Positions 43,670 through 52,428 are shown, counted from the first letter of the stretch. The stretch: 64,000 nt of DNA from Salibacterium halotolerans (GCF_900115625.1 NZ_FOXD01000004.1:124001-188000), one strand, 5' to 3'. Numbers and translations: made by a program. The notes: generated from the sequence alone by a model not told the origin.

Positions 43670-44680
43670 ATGTTGAAAGCAGCGGTGATAACAAGCGGCG
43701 GGGATGCTTCCGGTGTGAACGCCGCGATCCGCATGATGATCAGTGTTGATGTCGATTATATAGGCTATCACGGCGGATTCGAAGGAATAGTGAATGAGAC
43801 TCCTTTCTCGTTTACCAAAGAGGACTTGATTTCCTGGTATAACAGCGGCGATTTGTTCCTGAGAAGCGGAAGAACCGACTTAATGAAAACAGAAACAGGT
43901 CCTCTTCAGGTCAAGCAGGCGTTAATGGAGCAGCAGGTGGACGTTCTGATCGTATTTGGAGGCGATGGTTCGGCCAAAGGTGCTTTGAAACTGAAAGAAA
44001 GCGGTGTCAATGTGATCCATGTCCCTATGACAATCGATAATGATATAGAGGGAACTGACTATACGATCGGCCACAAGACCGCTGTCGAGTATATTCAACA
44101 GCAGATTATTCGTCTGAGACAGACCGGGAGAAACCTGGGCGGCCGGGTCTTCATTATGGAAACGTTCGGAGGCATGTCAGGTCAGTTAACGCTGGCATCG
44201 GGCATCGCAGGTAACGCCGACATTCTGCTGCTTCCTGAATACGATTTCAGTATCAGCGATATAGCAGCACGTATCACACAAGAAAAACAGGCAGGGAGAG
44301 ACTCTGTCATTATTCTCTGTACAGAATCCGCCTTCCAGCCGGACGAATACAAAAACGGAGATCAGGGTGTGATTTCAAAAATAAGTGAGCAACTCGAGCC
44401 TCTGCTTGGTGAGAGAATCCGGCAGTCGATTCCCGGGTACACGCAGCGGTGTGGAGATCCCAACATGGAGGATCAGCTTTGTGCTGCACGTTTAGGCGAT
44501 TTTGTCCGAAAGAAACTGGAAGAAGAGACGTATTCATTCATGGCGGGATGGAAAGACGGAAGTCCCTGCGCCGTTCCTCTTGAACACGTGCGCAAGAAAG
44601 AGGGGCTGGATGAAGAACTGGCGCAGGCAGCAAAGTATCAGCATTTAATTCCAGGAGAAAGAAGGGATAGCGATGAATAA
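43670..44680 (+). CDS. PfkA-like phosphofructokinase-family kinase
   Basis: A 336-residue protein of the PfkA superfamily. It has ITSGGDASGVNAAIR at the start, GGDGSAKGA (nucleotide binding), the catalytic TIDNDIEGTDYTIG and a METFGGMSGQLTL segment in place of the usual EVMGR. The GGDGS glycine and the absence of lysine before TIDND fit an ATP- rather than pyrophosphate-dependent enzyme. It probably phosphorylates the sugar phosphate produced by the PTS to a bisphosphate for the aldolase. The ATG follows a G-rich ribosome site; the gene overlaps the next by eight bases. Confidence 0.82.
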   Translation: MLKAAVITSGGDASGVNAAIRMMISVDVDYIGYHGGFEGIVNETPFSFTKEDLISWYNSGDLFLRSGRTDLMKTETGPLQVKQALMEQQVDVLIVFGGDGSAKGALKLKESGVNVIHVPMTIDNDIEGTDYTIGHKTAVEYIQQQIIRLRQTGRNLGGRVFIMETFGGMSGQLTLASGIAGNADILLLPEYDFSISDIAARITQEKQAGRDSVIILCTESAFQPDEYKNGDQGVISKISEQLEPLLGERIRQSIPGYTQRCGDPNMEDQLCAARLGDFVRKKLEEETYSFMAGWKDGSPCAVPLEHVRKKEGLDEELAQAAKYQHLIPGERRDSDE

Positions 44681-44963
44681 AAAACCTGAAATATTGATGG
44701 TATGTGGAGCTGGACTTGGAAGCAGCTTTGCGTGCGAAATGAACGTGGAAGATGTATTGAAAGAACAGAATATGGAAGCCAAACTATCTCATTGTGATAT
44801 TTCAACCGCCAGCTCCACCCCGGCAGACGTTATTGTAACAGGAGCGAATTTCGAGTCACAGTTTAAGCAGTATGACATCCAGATTCCAATCATTTATCTG
44901 CAGCGGATGGTGGACAAAAACGAAATACGGGACAAATTGCTGCCGGAGCTTGAAAAACTTTAA
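44673..44963 (+). CDS. PTS EIIB component, ascorbate (SgaB/UlaB) type
   Basis: A 96-residue EIIB protein with phospho-cysteine C11 (ILMVCGAGLGSSFACEM), followed by a LPEL-type C-terminal helix. It takes phosphate from an EIIA and passes it to the sugar during uptake with the adjacent EIIC. The closest match is the ascorbate-galactitol superfamily. No EIIA gene is in the operon. Confidence 0.9.
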   Translation: MNKKPEILMVCGAGLGSSFACEMNVEDVLKEQNMEAKLSHCDISTASSTPADVIVTGANFESQFKQYDIQIPIIYLQRMVDKNEIRDKLLPELEKL

Positions 44964-44985
44964 ACACTGAAAGGGGAGCGCTAGG

Positions 44986-46248
44986 ATGCAGATTATACAA
45001 TTCATTGTAAATGATATTTTGGGTCAGGCTTCTATCATCGTTGCGTTAGTGGCTATGGTAGGCCTGATAGCCTTGAAAAAATCACCGGGGCAGATCATTT
45101 CCGGAACGATGAAAACCCTTCTTGGATTTCTTGTCCTCATCGCCGGGACAGAGATTCTCACCGGGACATTGGGCTTTTTGGGCAACGTGTTTCAGGAAGG
45201 CTTTAATATCCAGGGAACCGTGACAGATGTGAACGCCATCGCGGGTATCGCCCAGCAGATGGTCGGACAGGAAACAGCCTTAATCATGGTGATAGCGTTT
45301 GTTGTAAACATTATTATCGCAAGATTTACAAGATTGAAATATATATTCTTAACGGGTCAGGCTTCTCTTTGGATGGCAACTGTTTTTGCACTAGTAGGAT
45401 ACATGGGAGGACTGCGGGGACCTCTGTTAGTTATTTCAGGCGGCTTGATTGCCGGTATTATGGCCGTTATCATGCCCGCCATCGCCCAGCCGATCGTACG
45501 AAAAGTCACGGGGACAGATGATCTTGCTCTTGCCCACTACTGCACATTCGGCTATATCGTTCAGGCCGGCGTGGCAAAAGTGGTCGGCAACAAAAACAGC
45601 TCCACAGAAAACTTCACGCTTCCAAAAAGCTTTGAATTCATGCAGGATACCTATTTATCCATGATGGTGCTTATGGTTCCGGTATATCTCATACCAACCA
45701 TTGTCGCCGGGCCTGAAATCGCTTCAGAATTCACAGATGGAACGAATTATCTCGTGTATGCATTTTTGCAGGCTATTCAGTTTGTTGCCGGTGTGTATGT
45801 TGTGCTGTCAGGGGTTCGACTGCTGCTGGCCGAGATTGTTCCGGCATTCCGGGGTATTGCCATTAAAATTGTACCGAACGCAAAACCCGCGCTGGACTGC
45901 CCGGTTCTATTTCCTTATGCGCCGAACGCGGTCATCATCGGATTTTTGGCAACCACCGTTGGAACCATCATAGGACTCCTTTTCTTCCCGCTCGTTGGCC
46001 TGGCGTTAATTATACCAGGAATGATGACTAACTTTTTCGCCGGAGGTACAGCCGGCATCTTCGCCAATGCTGTCGGCGGCATCCGGGGGACGATTATCGG
46101 AGGACTGGCTCATGGTTTATTCATTACCCTGCTGCCTGCGGTATTTGTAACGGTGCTGGGCGGCTATGGTATTGATAATGTCACGTTCAGTGACTCCGAC
46201 GTCATCACGATAGGCATTCTGCTCGGATGGTTCCTGGAATTATTCTAA
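44986..46248 (+). CDS. PTS EIIC component, ascorbate (SgaT/UlaA) type
   Basis: A 420-residue membrane transporter with about ten helices, starting IIQFIVNDILGQASIIVALVAMVGLIALKKSPGQIISG, the usual EIIC-Sga opening. Conserved parts include EILTGTLGFLG, TRLKYIFLTG and the NFFAGGTAGIFANAVGGIRG end. The substrate is not proven: the associated kinase and aldolase argue for a ketose or hexitol rather than ascorbate. Confidence 0.9.
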   Translation: MQIIQFIVNDILGQASIIVALVAMVGLIALKKSPGQIISGTMKTLLGFLVLIAGTEILTGTLGFLGNVFQEGFNIQGTVTDVNAIAGIAQQMVGQETALIMVIAFVVNIIIARFTRLKYIFLTGQASLWMATVFALVGYMGGLRGPLLVISGGLIAGIMAVIMPAIAQPIVRKVTGTDDLALAHYCTFGYIVQAGVAKVVGNKNSSTENFTLPKSFEFMQDTYLSMMVLMVPVYLIPTIVAGPEIASEFTDGTNYLVYAFLQAIQFVAGVYVVLSGVRLLLAEIVPAFRGIAIKIVPNAKPALDCPVLFPYAPNAVIIGFLATTVGTIIGLLFFPLVGLALIIPGMMTNFFAGGTAGIFANAVGGIRGTIIGGLAHGLFITLLPAVFVTVLGGYGIDNVTFSDSDVITIGILLGWFLELF

Positions 46249-46263
46249 TCAGGAGGGATAAGC

Positions 46264-46656
46264 ATGGGACTGATGCAATGGCTGAAAGGTGGAAAACAGG
46301 AAGAGGAAAAACCGGCATACCCGGAAATCAATATGGAAAAAAAAGAACAGGAGATCAAAGACCTGCGGCATTCGCTGGAGAGTGACACGGAGCCGGACAC
46401 CAGGGTAGAGAAACTGAATCAGCTGGGAGCGGTGCTCTTTCAAACAGGAAAAGTTTCTGAAGCAATAGAGATATGGGAAGAGAGCGTTGGGTTTTATGAA
46501 AAACCCGGCTATCCCCACGGTAAGCTGATGGAAGCCTATACGAAAAAACAAACCGACGCCTGGAAAACCGGAGATGACGAAGCAAGCGAATATTACGCCG
46601 CCAAAATCGACGGGCTGATGAAAACAAATAAAGACTCTATCCGCTATAACAACTAA
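46264..46656 (+). CDS. TPR-like small protein in PTS operon
   Basis: A 130-residue acidic helical protein. Residues 45-115 look like two tetratricopeptide-type helix pairs (EKLNQLGAVLFQTGKVSEAIEIWEES, then HGKLMEAYTKKQTDAWKTGDDEASEYY). It lies between the EIIC and aldolase genes with a strong GGAGGG ribosome site. Its role is unknown; a scaffold or regulatory partner of the pathway is possible. Confidence 0.6.
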   Translation: MGLMQWLKGGKQEEEKPAYPEINMEKKEQEIKDLRHSLESDTEPDTRVEKLNQLGAVLFQTGKVSEAIEIWEESVGFYEKPGYPHGKLMEAYTKKQTDAWKTGDDEASEYYAAKIDGLMKTNKDSIRYNN

Positions 46657-46675
46657 AAAAGGAGAGATTGTATCA

Positions 46676-47527
46676 ATGTTAGTACCATTACATGAAATCT
46701 TAAACGAAGCGAAAAAAGAAGGATATGCTGTCGGGTCCTTTAATCTGCACTGCATGGAAATGCTGCCATCCTTCATTGAAGCCGCGGAAGAACAGCATTC
46801 TCCGATCAGCATTCAGATCTCGCACGGAACAGCAAACTATATCGGCCTGGATCTTATCAAAGCGATGGTGGAGACGCTCGCCGCGAAATCGAATGTGAAA
46901 GTGGCGCTGCACCTGGACCATAACAGCGATGTGAATTTTATTAAAAAAGCGGTCCAAGCTGGATTTACCTCGGTGATGATTGACGGCTCCGATCTTCCCC
47001 TGGAAGAAAACATTGCAGTAACAAAAGAAGTTGTGGATTTTGCCAGACCGTATAACGTCTCTGTGGAGGCGGAAGTAGGAGCTATCGGCGGAACGGAAGA
47101 CGGGGTCAGTCTGAAAGAGGACGTAGACTTTACGAAGCCCAACGATGCAGCGTATTTCTACGAACAGACAAAGGTGGATGCCTTAGCGATTTCCATTGGT
47201 TCCTCCCACGGCCAGTACCGTTCCAAATCCAAACTGAACTTCGCGGTTCTTCAGGAAATCAGTGAACGGGTAGAGATACCGCTCGTTCTCCACGGCGGCA
47301 CGGGTGTGTCTTATGATGATATTCAGGAGCTTATTCATTACGGGATTGCGAAAATAAATATAGGCACTGAACTGAATGTCCGCTACATCGAAGAGGGAAA
47401 GAAAACATTCTCGGAATCGCCGCTTGAGAACTCCCTCCGGAAAGTCCTCATCCCGTGCAACAACCGGGTCAAGAATATTGTAAAAGAAAAGATCGAGCAT
47501 TTCAGTAAAGCGCCGTTGTATAAATAA
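46676..47527 (+). CDS. Class II fructose/tagatose-bisphosphate aldolase
   Basis: A 283-residue zinc-dependent aldolase of the FbaA/GatY group. Motifs are VALHLDHNSDVNFIK (catalytic aspartate and a zinc histidine), VEAEVGAIGGTEDG, SIGSSHGQY and the glycine-rich LHGGTGVS. The typical HLDHGSS reads HLDHNSD here, which may reflect a different sugar bisphosphate. It would split the bisphosphate made by the upstream kinase, and could in principle also condense dihydroxyacetone phosphate with erythrose 4-phosphate. It ends the PTS operon. Confidence 0.88.
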   Translation: MLVPLHEILNEAKKEGYAVGSFNLHCMEMLPSFIEAAEEQHSPISIQISHGTANYIGLDLIKAMVETLAAKSNVKVALHLDHNSDVNFIKKAVQAGFTSVMIDGSDLPLEENIAVTKEVVDFARPYNVSVEAEVGAIGGTEDGVSLKEDVDFTKPNDAAYFYEQTKVDALAISIGSSHGQYRSKSKLNFAVLQEISERVEIPLVLHGGTGVSYDDIQELIHYGIAKINIGTELNVRYIEEGKKTFSESPLENSLRKVLIPCNNRVKNIVKEKIEHFSKAPLYK

Positions 47528-47550
47528 CACCTGTAACGATTGATTGATCA

Positions 47551-47583
47551 AACCGGCTGGACGCGCTCCAGCCGGTTTTTTTG
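47551..47583 (+). terminator. Terminator of PTS operon
   Basis: A perfect stem AACCGGCTGGA / TCCAGCCGGTT with loop CGCGC is followed by T residues. The same hairpin and its flanks are repeated at 55896. Confidence 0.93.
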
Positions 47584-47605
47584 ATGTGTCTTGGCTGGGT
47601 TGGTT

Positions 47606-47758
47606 GGCCGGTAAAGGGTCGGGTTTGGCATGTATTGAAGTTGATTTGGCATGTAACCCGCCAGTTTGGCAGGTACCAGGAGCGCCCGATTGTATTTGGG
47701 CGTACTTGGCATGTATTCGACAACCTTTAGCATGTATCTGATCGGGGACGGCATGTAT
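47606..47758. repeat. Family B 21-bp repeat array, copy 3
   Basis: Units with GGCCGGTA, GGCATGTA, GGCATGTA, GGCAGGTA and further GGCATGTA cores start at 47606, 47627, 47648, 47668, 47708 and 47750. It follows the PTS operon terminator and precedes an AAACGTAA block at 47812. Confidence 0.85.
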
Positions 47759-47811
47759 GGCAGGGGAACGAGACGGTTACCGGCGTGATCCCGGCTGCAT
47801 TTTTTCCTGCC

Positions 47812-47959
47812 TACGGCCAAAAGTCGACGCGAACTTACTGCAAACGTAAGGTGGAACGGTTCATAAGACAGTTTGAGACAACCGGAGACCGGTCAAACGT
47901 AACTGGGCATGAGTCATAACGACGTTTATGGTACATGGGAGCTGCTAAACGTAAGTAGG
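47812..47959. repeat. AAACGTAA repeat block, copy 2
   Basis: A block of about 148 bp, opening GGCCAAAAGTCG, with AAACGTAA three times at about 52-bp spacing, as in the other copies. Confidence 0.85.
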
Positions 47960-47970
47960 AAGAAAAATCC

Positions 47971-48020
47971 GGCTGGTAAAGGGGTGGGTTTGGCATGTAT
48001 CTGCCCCGAAACGGCATGTA
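47971..48020. repeat. Short second family B run after AAACGTAA block
   Basis: Three further units (GGCTGGTA, GGCATGTA, GGCATGTA) at 21-bp spacing follow the AAACGTAA block. A longer second run occurs in the copy at 56329. Confidence 0.75.
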
Positions 48021-48045
48021 TGGCAGAGAACCCGGCTTATTTAAA

Positions 48046-48088
48046 ATAGAAAAAGAGGATGGCACGCAGCCAATCCTCTTTTTCTATC
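48046..48088 (-). terminator. Hairpin with GATAGAAAAAGAGGA core
   Basis: GATAGAAAAAGAGGAT-like sequence pairs with AATCCTCTTTTTCTATC around a short loop, between the repeat run and the DeoR gene's 3' end. The flanks are T- and A-rich on both strands, so it may serve either direction. A related string occurs at 56460-56480. Confidence 0.6.
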
Positions 48089-48092
48089 TTTA

Positions 48093-48165
48093 AAATACAC
48101 ATCAAGAAGTGAGCTTATCAGGCTTAACGAAAGGCAGCTTCGTAATATTCTTATCAAGAACTTAG
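48093..48165 (+). pseudogene. Relic of a PRD-regulator gene start
   Basis: The sequence AATACACATCAAGAAGTGAG and the bases after it match the ribosome site and first codons of the regulator at 41727. In frame it reads RLNERQLRNILIKNLG against MLNERQRSLMQLLLEK, with AGG in place of the ATG. The match then ends in the DeoR gene's 3' end. It is too short to function. Confidence 0.45.
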
Positions 48166-48947
48166 GTATCTGCAGATGGAAAAATCACCTCAACATTTTG
48201 ATTGTTCAGTTGTTGAGTAATATCTTCAGGTAAGGAACAGTCAGAGATTAAATAATCAATATCGCTCAGGGAAGCAAAAGAGGATATTGAACTTTTATTT
48301 ATTTTTGAGAAATCGACAAGAGCTGCCACCTTATAAGCCTTTGCCACCATCTGCTTCTTTAAGTCAACTTCATAGACATTAAAATCCGTAAGTCCGGTAT
48401 CCACCGTGAACCCGTTGGCCGATGTAAACATAATATCCACGTGAATTTTATTAAGCATTTCAACGCCTAAAACCCCTTCTAATGAGCTGGAGCCATGCCG
48501 GACCACTCCCCCTAAAAGTATGACTGTTAACTCAGGATTTTCTCTTAGTTCCAGCGCTGTATAAATGCCGCTTGTAACGACGGTAAGCCGTTTATCTATG
48601 TCTTTCAATAATCTAGCCAATTCAAGTGCCGTAGAGCTGGCATCCAGAAGAATGCAATGACCATCTTCAACGAAAGAAACAGCTTGATTAGCAATAGTGA
48701 TTTTTTCCGGTTTATTTTTCCTTTCTCTTGAATGGAAATTGATTTCGTTTTCTTGTGAATCAGGTAGAACCGCGCCACCGTGTGTCCGCTGCAGCAACCC
48801 TTCTTTCTCCATATCCTTTAAATCAGAACGCAGTGTTACAACGGACACGTCCATAGTATCAGCTAATCCGCGGACGGTAATACGGTGATCGATATTTAAA
48901 AATTCGAGAATTTTCTGCCGGCGTTCTGCAGCGAATAATTTAGCCAT
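48162..48947 (-). CDS. DeoR/GlpR family transcriptional regulator
   Basis: A 261-residue sugar-type repressor. The N-terminal HTH reads RRQKILEFLNIDHRITVRGLADTMDVSVVTLRSDL, with the family's LQRTHGGAVL wing. The C-terminal sensor domain holds ILLDASSTALELARLL and VVTSGIYTALEL, which bind a sugar phosphate. The ATG at 48947 is chosen because GGGTG precedes it; the longer frame has no ribosome site. It diverges from the polyol operon and likely represses it through CGAAAA-type sites. Confidence 0.9.
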   Translation of the reverse strand: MAKLFAAERRQKILEFLNIDHRITVRGLADTMDVSVVTLRSDLKDMEKEGLLQRTHGGAVLPDSQENEINFHSRERKNKPEKITIANQAVSFVEDGHCILLDASSTALELARLLKDIDKRLTVVTSGIYTALELRENPELTVILLGGVVRHGSSSLEGVLGVEMLNKIHVDIMFTSANGFTVDTGLTDFNVYEVDLKKQMVAKAYKVAALVDFSKINKSSISSFASLSDIDYLISDCSLPEDITQQLNNQNVEVIFPSADT

Positions 48948-49025
48948 GTAGACACCCTTTTTACTTGTATTCTTATAATAATAGTAGAAGAAAATTTGGT
49001 TTTTAGCAAAGTGTTTGCAAAAATT

Positions 49026-49113
49026 CGAAAACGTAAACATCACATCGGCTTTTTCGTGAACGAAAAAGAAAATTATCGAAAATAAAAAAAGTTAAATTAT
49101 TGACAAATCGAAA
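49026..49113. promoter_or_regulatory. CGAAA operator cluster between deoR-like and polyol genes
   Basis: TTCGAAAAC, ACGAAAAAG, ATCGAAAAT and ATCGAAAGA occur at 49024, 49060, 49075 and 49107. CGAAA-rich sites are typical of DeoR-family operators. The last lies nine bases after the start of the -35 box, exactly as at the rpiB promoter. Confidence 0.6.
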
Positions 49114-49127
49114 GAAAATGATACCAT
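49100..49127 (+). promoter_or_regulatory. Sigma-A promoter of polyol operon
   Basis: TTGACA (49100-49105), a 16-bp spacer and TACCAT (49122-49127) form a good promoter about 50 bases before the SDR start. A cre site follows the -10. Confidence 0.65.
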
Positions 49128-49142
49128 TTACATATAAATTAA

Positions 49143-49158
49143 TTGCAAGCGCTTTCTT
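49143..49158 (+). promoter_or_regulatory. cre site (CcpA) in polyol operon leader
   Basis: TTGCAAGCGCTTTCTT matches the extended CcpA consensus WTGNAARCGNWWWCAW at all but one position. It lies downstream of the promoter, where CcpA binding blocks elongation. Confidence 0.7.
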
Positions 49159-49177
49159 AAGGAGGGCAGGTGTTTCG

Positions 49178-49948
49178 TTGAGTGTATATGACCTTTTTCA
49201 TTTAGAGGGAAAGACGGCTCTGGTAACTGGTGGGGCCAGAGGACTTGGTAAAAGCATCGCCAAGGCTTTGTCAGAAGCAGGAGCCAGGATTATTATTACG
49301 GATATTCATGTGGAGGAAGCTCGTCAAGCTGTTCAGGAAATGACCCCCGCAAGTGAGCAGCATTTTGCTTTGGAAATGAACGTGACAGACGAGGAGAGTG
49401 TTCAGTCTACCATCAATCAGATTACAGAAGAATACGGAGGCATTCATATACTTGTAAATAATGCAGGAACCGTTCAAAAAAAGCCTACGATAGAGATGAG
49501 CTTGAAAGAATGGCAGACAACGATGAATGTGAATGTCGACGGCGTGTTTTTAACTTCCAAGTTTGTTGCTGAACACATGATGAACCGCGGCGGCGGAACA
49601 ATTATCAATATGGCGTCGATGTCCAGTTTTATTTCCAATACAGAAGCTCAAAGTGCTTATAATGCGTCAAAAGGTGCGGTGCATACAATGACCAAATGTT
49701 TTGCACTGGAATGGGCGGACGACAGTATTCGTGTGAATGCCATTGCACCAGGGTATATGGAAACAGATATGACAAAACCCATATTTCAACCAGGGGGTGA
49801 GTTGGCACACGTTCTGGATTATGTACCAATGAAGCGGCTTGGAAAACCGGAAGAACTAGGGGGGATGGCTGTTTACCTTGCATCTGATGCTTCTAGTTTC
49901 GTGACCGGATCAACGTTTGTAATTGATGGTGGATATACAATCTGGTAA
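49178..49948 (+). CDS. SDR family polyol dehydrogenase (candidate D-threitol dehydrogenase)
   Basis: A 256-residue short-chain dehydrogenase with VTGGARGLGKSIAKAL (NAD binding), LVNNAGTVQKK and the catalytic Ser-Tyr-Lys triad in MASMSSFISNTEAQSAYNASKG. The TTG at 49178 follows GGAGGG by 11 bases; the longer frame starting at 49100 is really the -35 box. With an MDR dehydrogenase, MFS permease, RpiB and DhaKL beside it, oxidation of a tetritol such as D-threitol to erythrulose is likely, but the substrate is inferred. Confidence 0.8.
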   Translation: MSVYDLFHLEGKTALVTGGARGLGKSIAKALSEAGARIIITDIHVEEARQAVQEMTPASEQHFALEMNVTDEESVQSTINQITEEYGGIHILVNNAGTVQKKPTIEMSLKEWQTTMNVNVDGVFLTSKFVAEHMMNRGGGTIINMASMSSFISNTEAQSAYNASKGAVHTMTKCFALEWADDSIRVNAIAPGYMETDMTKPIFQPGGELAHVLDYVPMKRLGKPEELGGMAVYLASDASSFVTGSTFVIDGGYTIW

Positions 49949-49962
49949 AAGGAGAGGATAAC

Positions 49963-51072
49963 ATGGCAAAAATGGTGAACGAACAGCAAAAGAAAGCGCT
50001 GGAGTATCCAGAAACCATGAGAGCAGTTGTTGCATATGGACCCAGGGATTATCGTTTTGAAGAAGTGTCGACACCAAAACTGGAGAACAGTCAGGAAATT
50101 ATTGTGAAAGTTGAAGCGTGTGGAATATGTGCCGGAGATATCAAAGCCTTTGAAGGAGCACCCAGCTTTTGGGGAGACGAAACACAGCCGCCGTACATTA
50201 AAGCACCGGTGATCCCCGGACATGAGTTCATTGCACGAATTGTAGAAATGGGCGAAGATGTAGAAGGCTATCAAGTAGGGGACCGGGTTATTTCAGAACA
50301 GATTGTGCCATGCTGGAACTGTCGTTTCTGTGGACGCGGACAGTACTGGATGTGCGAAAAACATGACTTATACGGCTTTCAAAACAATGTAAACGGCGGC
50401 ATGGCGGAATACATGAAATTCACAAAAGAAGGTATTAACTACAAAGTTCCTGAAGACATGCCGATAGAAGACGCCGTCTTGATTGAGCCGTACGCCTGCA
50501 GTATGCATGCTGTGGAGCGTGCGCAGATTCAACTAGGGGATTTTGTCGTTCTGTCCGGAGCGGGAACGCTTGGCCTTGGGATGGTAGGTGCTGCCAAGAA
50601 GTCCGGCCCAGAGACATTAGTAGTGCTGGATCTGCAGGAATCAAGGCTGAATCTGGCTAAAGAGTTTGGTGCAGATATCGTAATGAATCCTAAAGAAGTG
50701 GACGTGGTGAAAGAAATCAAGGAAATGACAGGTGGATATGGATGTGATACGTATATTGAAGCAACGGGGCATCCGGCATCTGTAGAACAAGGATTGAACA
50801 TGATTCGTAACTTAGGGCGTTTTGTAGAGTTCAGTGTCTTCAGTGAACCGGTATCCGTTGATTGGAGTATTATCAGCGACCGAAAAGAATTGGATGTATT
50901 AGGGTCTCACCTCGGGCCGTATTGTTATCCCTCTGTTATTAAAGGGATATCAAATGGAGATTTGCCGACACAAGGCGTCGTCACGCACCGGATGTCTCTG
51001 GAACAGTTTCAGGAAGGCTTTGACTTAATGAAAAAAGGGACGGAATCACTCAAAATTATTCTGGAACCATAA
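49963..51072 (+). CDS. Zinc-dependent MDR dehydrogenase (erythritol/L-threitol dehydrogenase-like)
   Basis: A 369-residue medium-chain dehydrogenase. Catalytic zinc ligands lie in ACGICAGDIKAFEG and VIPGHEFIARI; the structural zinc site has CWNCRFCGRGQYWMC. The Rossmann motif is LSGAGTLGLGMVGAAKK. The overall sequence resembles erythritol/L-threitol dehydrogenases described in mycobacteria. It would oxidise a tetritol to erythrulose for the DhaK/DhaL pair. It starts 14 bases after the SDR stop. Confidence 0.82.
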   Translation: MAKMVNEQQKKALEYPETMRAVVAYGPRDYRFEEVSTPKLENSQEIIVKVEACGICAGDIKAFEGAPSFWGDETQPPYIKAPVIPGHEFIARIVEMGEDVEGYQVGDRVISEQIVPCWNCRFCGRGQYWMCEKHDLYGFQNNVNGGMAEYMKFTKEGINYKVPEDMPIEDAVLIEPYACSMHAVERAQIQLGDFVVLSGAGTLGLGMVGAAKKSGPETLVVLDLQESRLNLAKEFGADIVMNPKEVDVVKEIKEMTGGYGCDTYIEATGHPASVEQGLNMIRNLGRFVEFSVFSEPVSVDWSIISDRKELDVLGSHLGPYCYPSVIKGISNGDLPTQGVVTHRMSLEQFQEGFDLMKKGTESLKIILEP

Positions 51073-51141
51073 GGGAATAAAGAAGGGAGGTGACCCTCCC
51101 TTCCCAATTTAAATCAGAATATTCTGATAAGGAGGAAAAAC

Positions 51142-52413
51142 ATGAGCACTGCAGTGAAGCAAGGTAATATTTTAGATAAGGCCGGACTTCCATCGCACTT
51201 ATTCTGGGGTTATTTAGGGGTTATCATTTTTATGATGGGAGATGGGTTGGAGATAGGCTGGCTCAGCCCCTACCTGGTCGATAAAGGACTTAGTGTTTCT
51301 CATGCCGGCTTTTTGTTTACGGCTTACGGGATAACCGTCGCCATTTCTTCATGGCTTTCAGGTGTTTTATTGGAGGCTTTTGGTGCTAAAAAAACAATGC
51401 TGATGGGCCTGATTGTTTATTTGGTTGGAACCATAGGGTTTGTCGGCTTTGCCATACCTAACCTATGGTATCCATTGATGCTTCTGACGTATGCCATCCG
51501 CGGCTTTGGATATCCCTTATTTGCCTTTTCGTTTTTAGTGTGGATCGCCTATAGAACCCCGTCAAAACAATTAGGAAAAGCAGTCGGGTGGTTCTGGTTT
51601 GTGTTCACCGGCGGGTTAAATGTCGCTGGTGCTTATTATTCCATCTGGGCTATTGAAAACCTGGGACACATCAATACACTGTGGACCGCGGCACTCTGGG
51701 TGTCACTTGGTGCTGTTTTTGCCCTTCTTTTTAACAAAGATAAAATTGAAGAAAGTACAAATGATGTCGAAGAAAGTAAAGCAAAAGAAATAGTAAAAGG
51801 TATCACTATTCTGAAAAACGAGCCTAAGGTAGCCATGGCCGGGATTGTACGTGTAATAAATCAGACAGCGCAGTATGCTTTTCCGATCTTTTTACCGACG
51901 TATCTTGCTACTTACGGTTATGATACATCGTTATGGCTGAGTATATGGGGCAGTATTTTTGTTGCAAATATCGTGTTCAATATCGTATTCGGTGTACTTG
52001 GCGATAAAATGGGCTGGCGGAACACTGTCATGTGGTTTGGAGGCGTTGGCTGCGGGATATTTACGCTGACCCTTTATTATATCCCTCAAATTTTTGGCGA
52101 TAATATGTTCTTACTTGCAACAGCGGGACTGCTATGGGGAACTTGTCTGGCAGGATATGTTCCACTTTCCGCCCTGGTACCGTCTCTTGTAAACGAAGAT
52201 AAAGGGGCTGCCATGTCTATTCTAAATCTCGGTGCGGGTTTATGTGTATTTACCGGTCCTATGATTGTAGCTTTAACGTATGATTTTATAGGTGCCGGCG
52301 GCGTGATATGGGTATTGGCAGCACTCTATTTTGGCGGTGCATTCATGACGAAATTTATTACCCTTCCAGGTAATAGAAAAACAGTTGAGGTTATAGAAGA
52401 AAAAGAAGCCTAA
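51142..52413 (+). CDS. MFS polyol permease
   Basis: A 423-residue 12-helix transporter of the major facilitator superfamily. The GDGLEIGWLSPYLVDKGLS opening and the loop GLLLEAFGAKKTMLM-like motif (here GVLLEAFGAKKTMLMGL) resemble ribitol/arabinitol permeases (RbtT/DalT group). It would import the polyol unphosphorylated, which fits dehydrogenases acting first. AAGGAGG precedes the ATG. Confidence 0.82.
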   Translation: MSTAVKQGNILDKAGLPSHLFWGYLGVIIFMMGDGLEIGWLSPYLVDKGLSVSHAGFLFTAYGITVAISSWLSGVLLEAFGAKKTMLMGLIVYLVGTIGFVGFAIPNLWYPLMLLTYAIRGFGYPLFAFSFLVWIAYRTPSKQLGKAVGWFWFVFTGGLNVAGAYYSIWAIENLGHINTLWTAALWVSLGAVFALLFNKDKIEESTNDVEESKAKEIVKGITILKNEPKVAMAGIVRVINQTAQYAFPIFLPTYLATYGYDTSLWLSIWGSIFVANIVFNIVFGVLGDKMGWRNTVMWFGGVGCGIFTLTLYYIPQIFGDNMFLLATAGLLWGTCLAGYVPLSALVPSLVNEDKGAAMSILNLGAGLCVFTGPMIVALTYDFIGAGGVIWVLAALYFGGAFMTKFITLPGNRKTVEVIEEKEA

Positions 52414-52428
52414 AAATATAATTTAATA

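Noticed and set aside
44986-46248. Assignment of the PTS as a true ascorbate system
   Set aside because: The usual UlaD, UlaE, UlaF and UlaG enzymes are absent; a kinase and a class II aldolase are present instead.
49100-49177. N-terminal extension of the SDR protein from 49100
   Set aside because: The apparent start is the TTG of the -35 box TTGACA and the stretch holds the promoter and a cre site.
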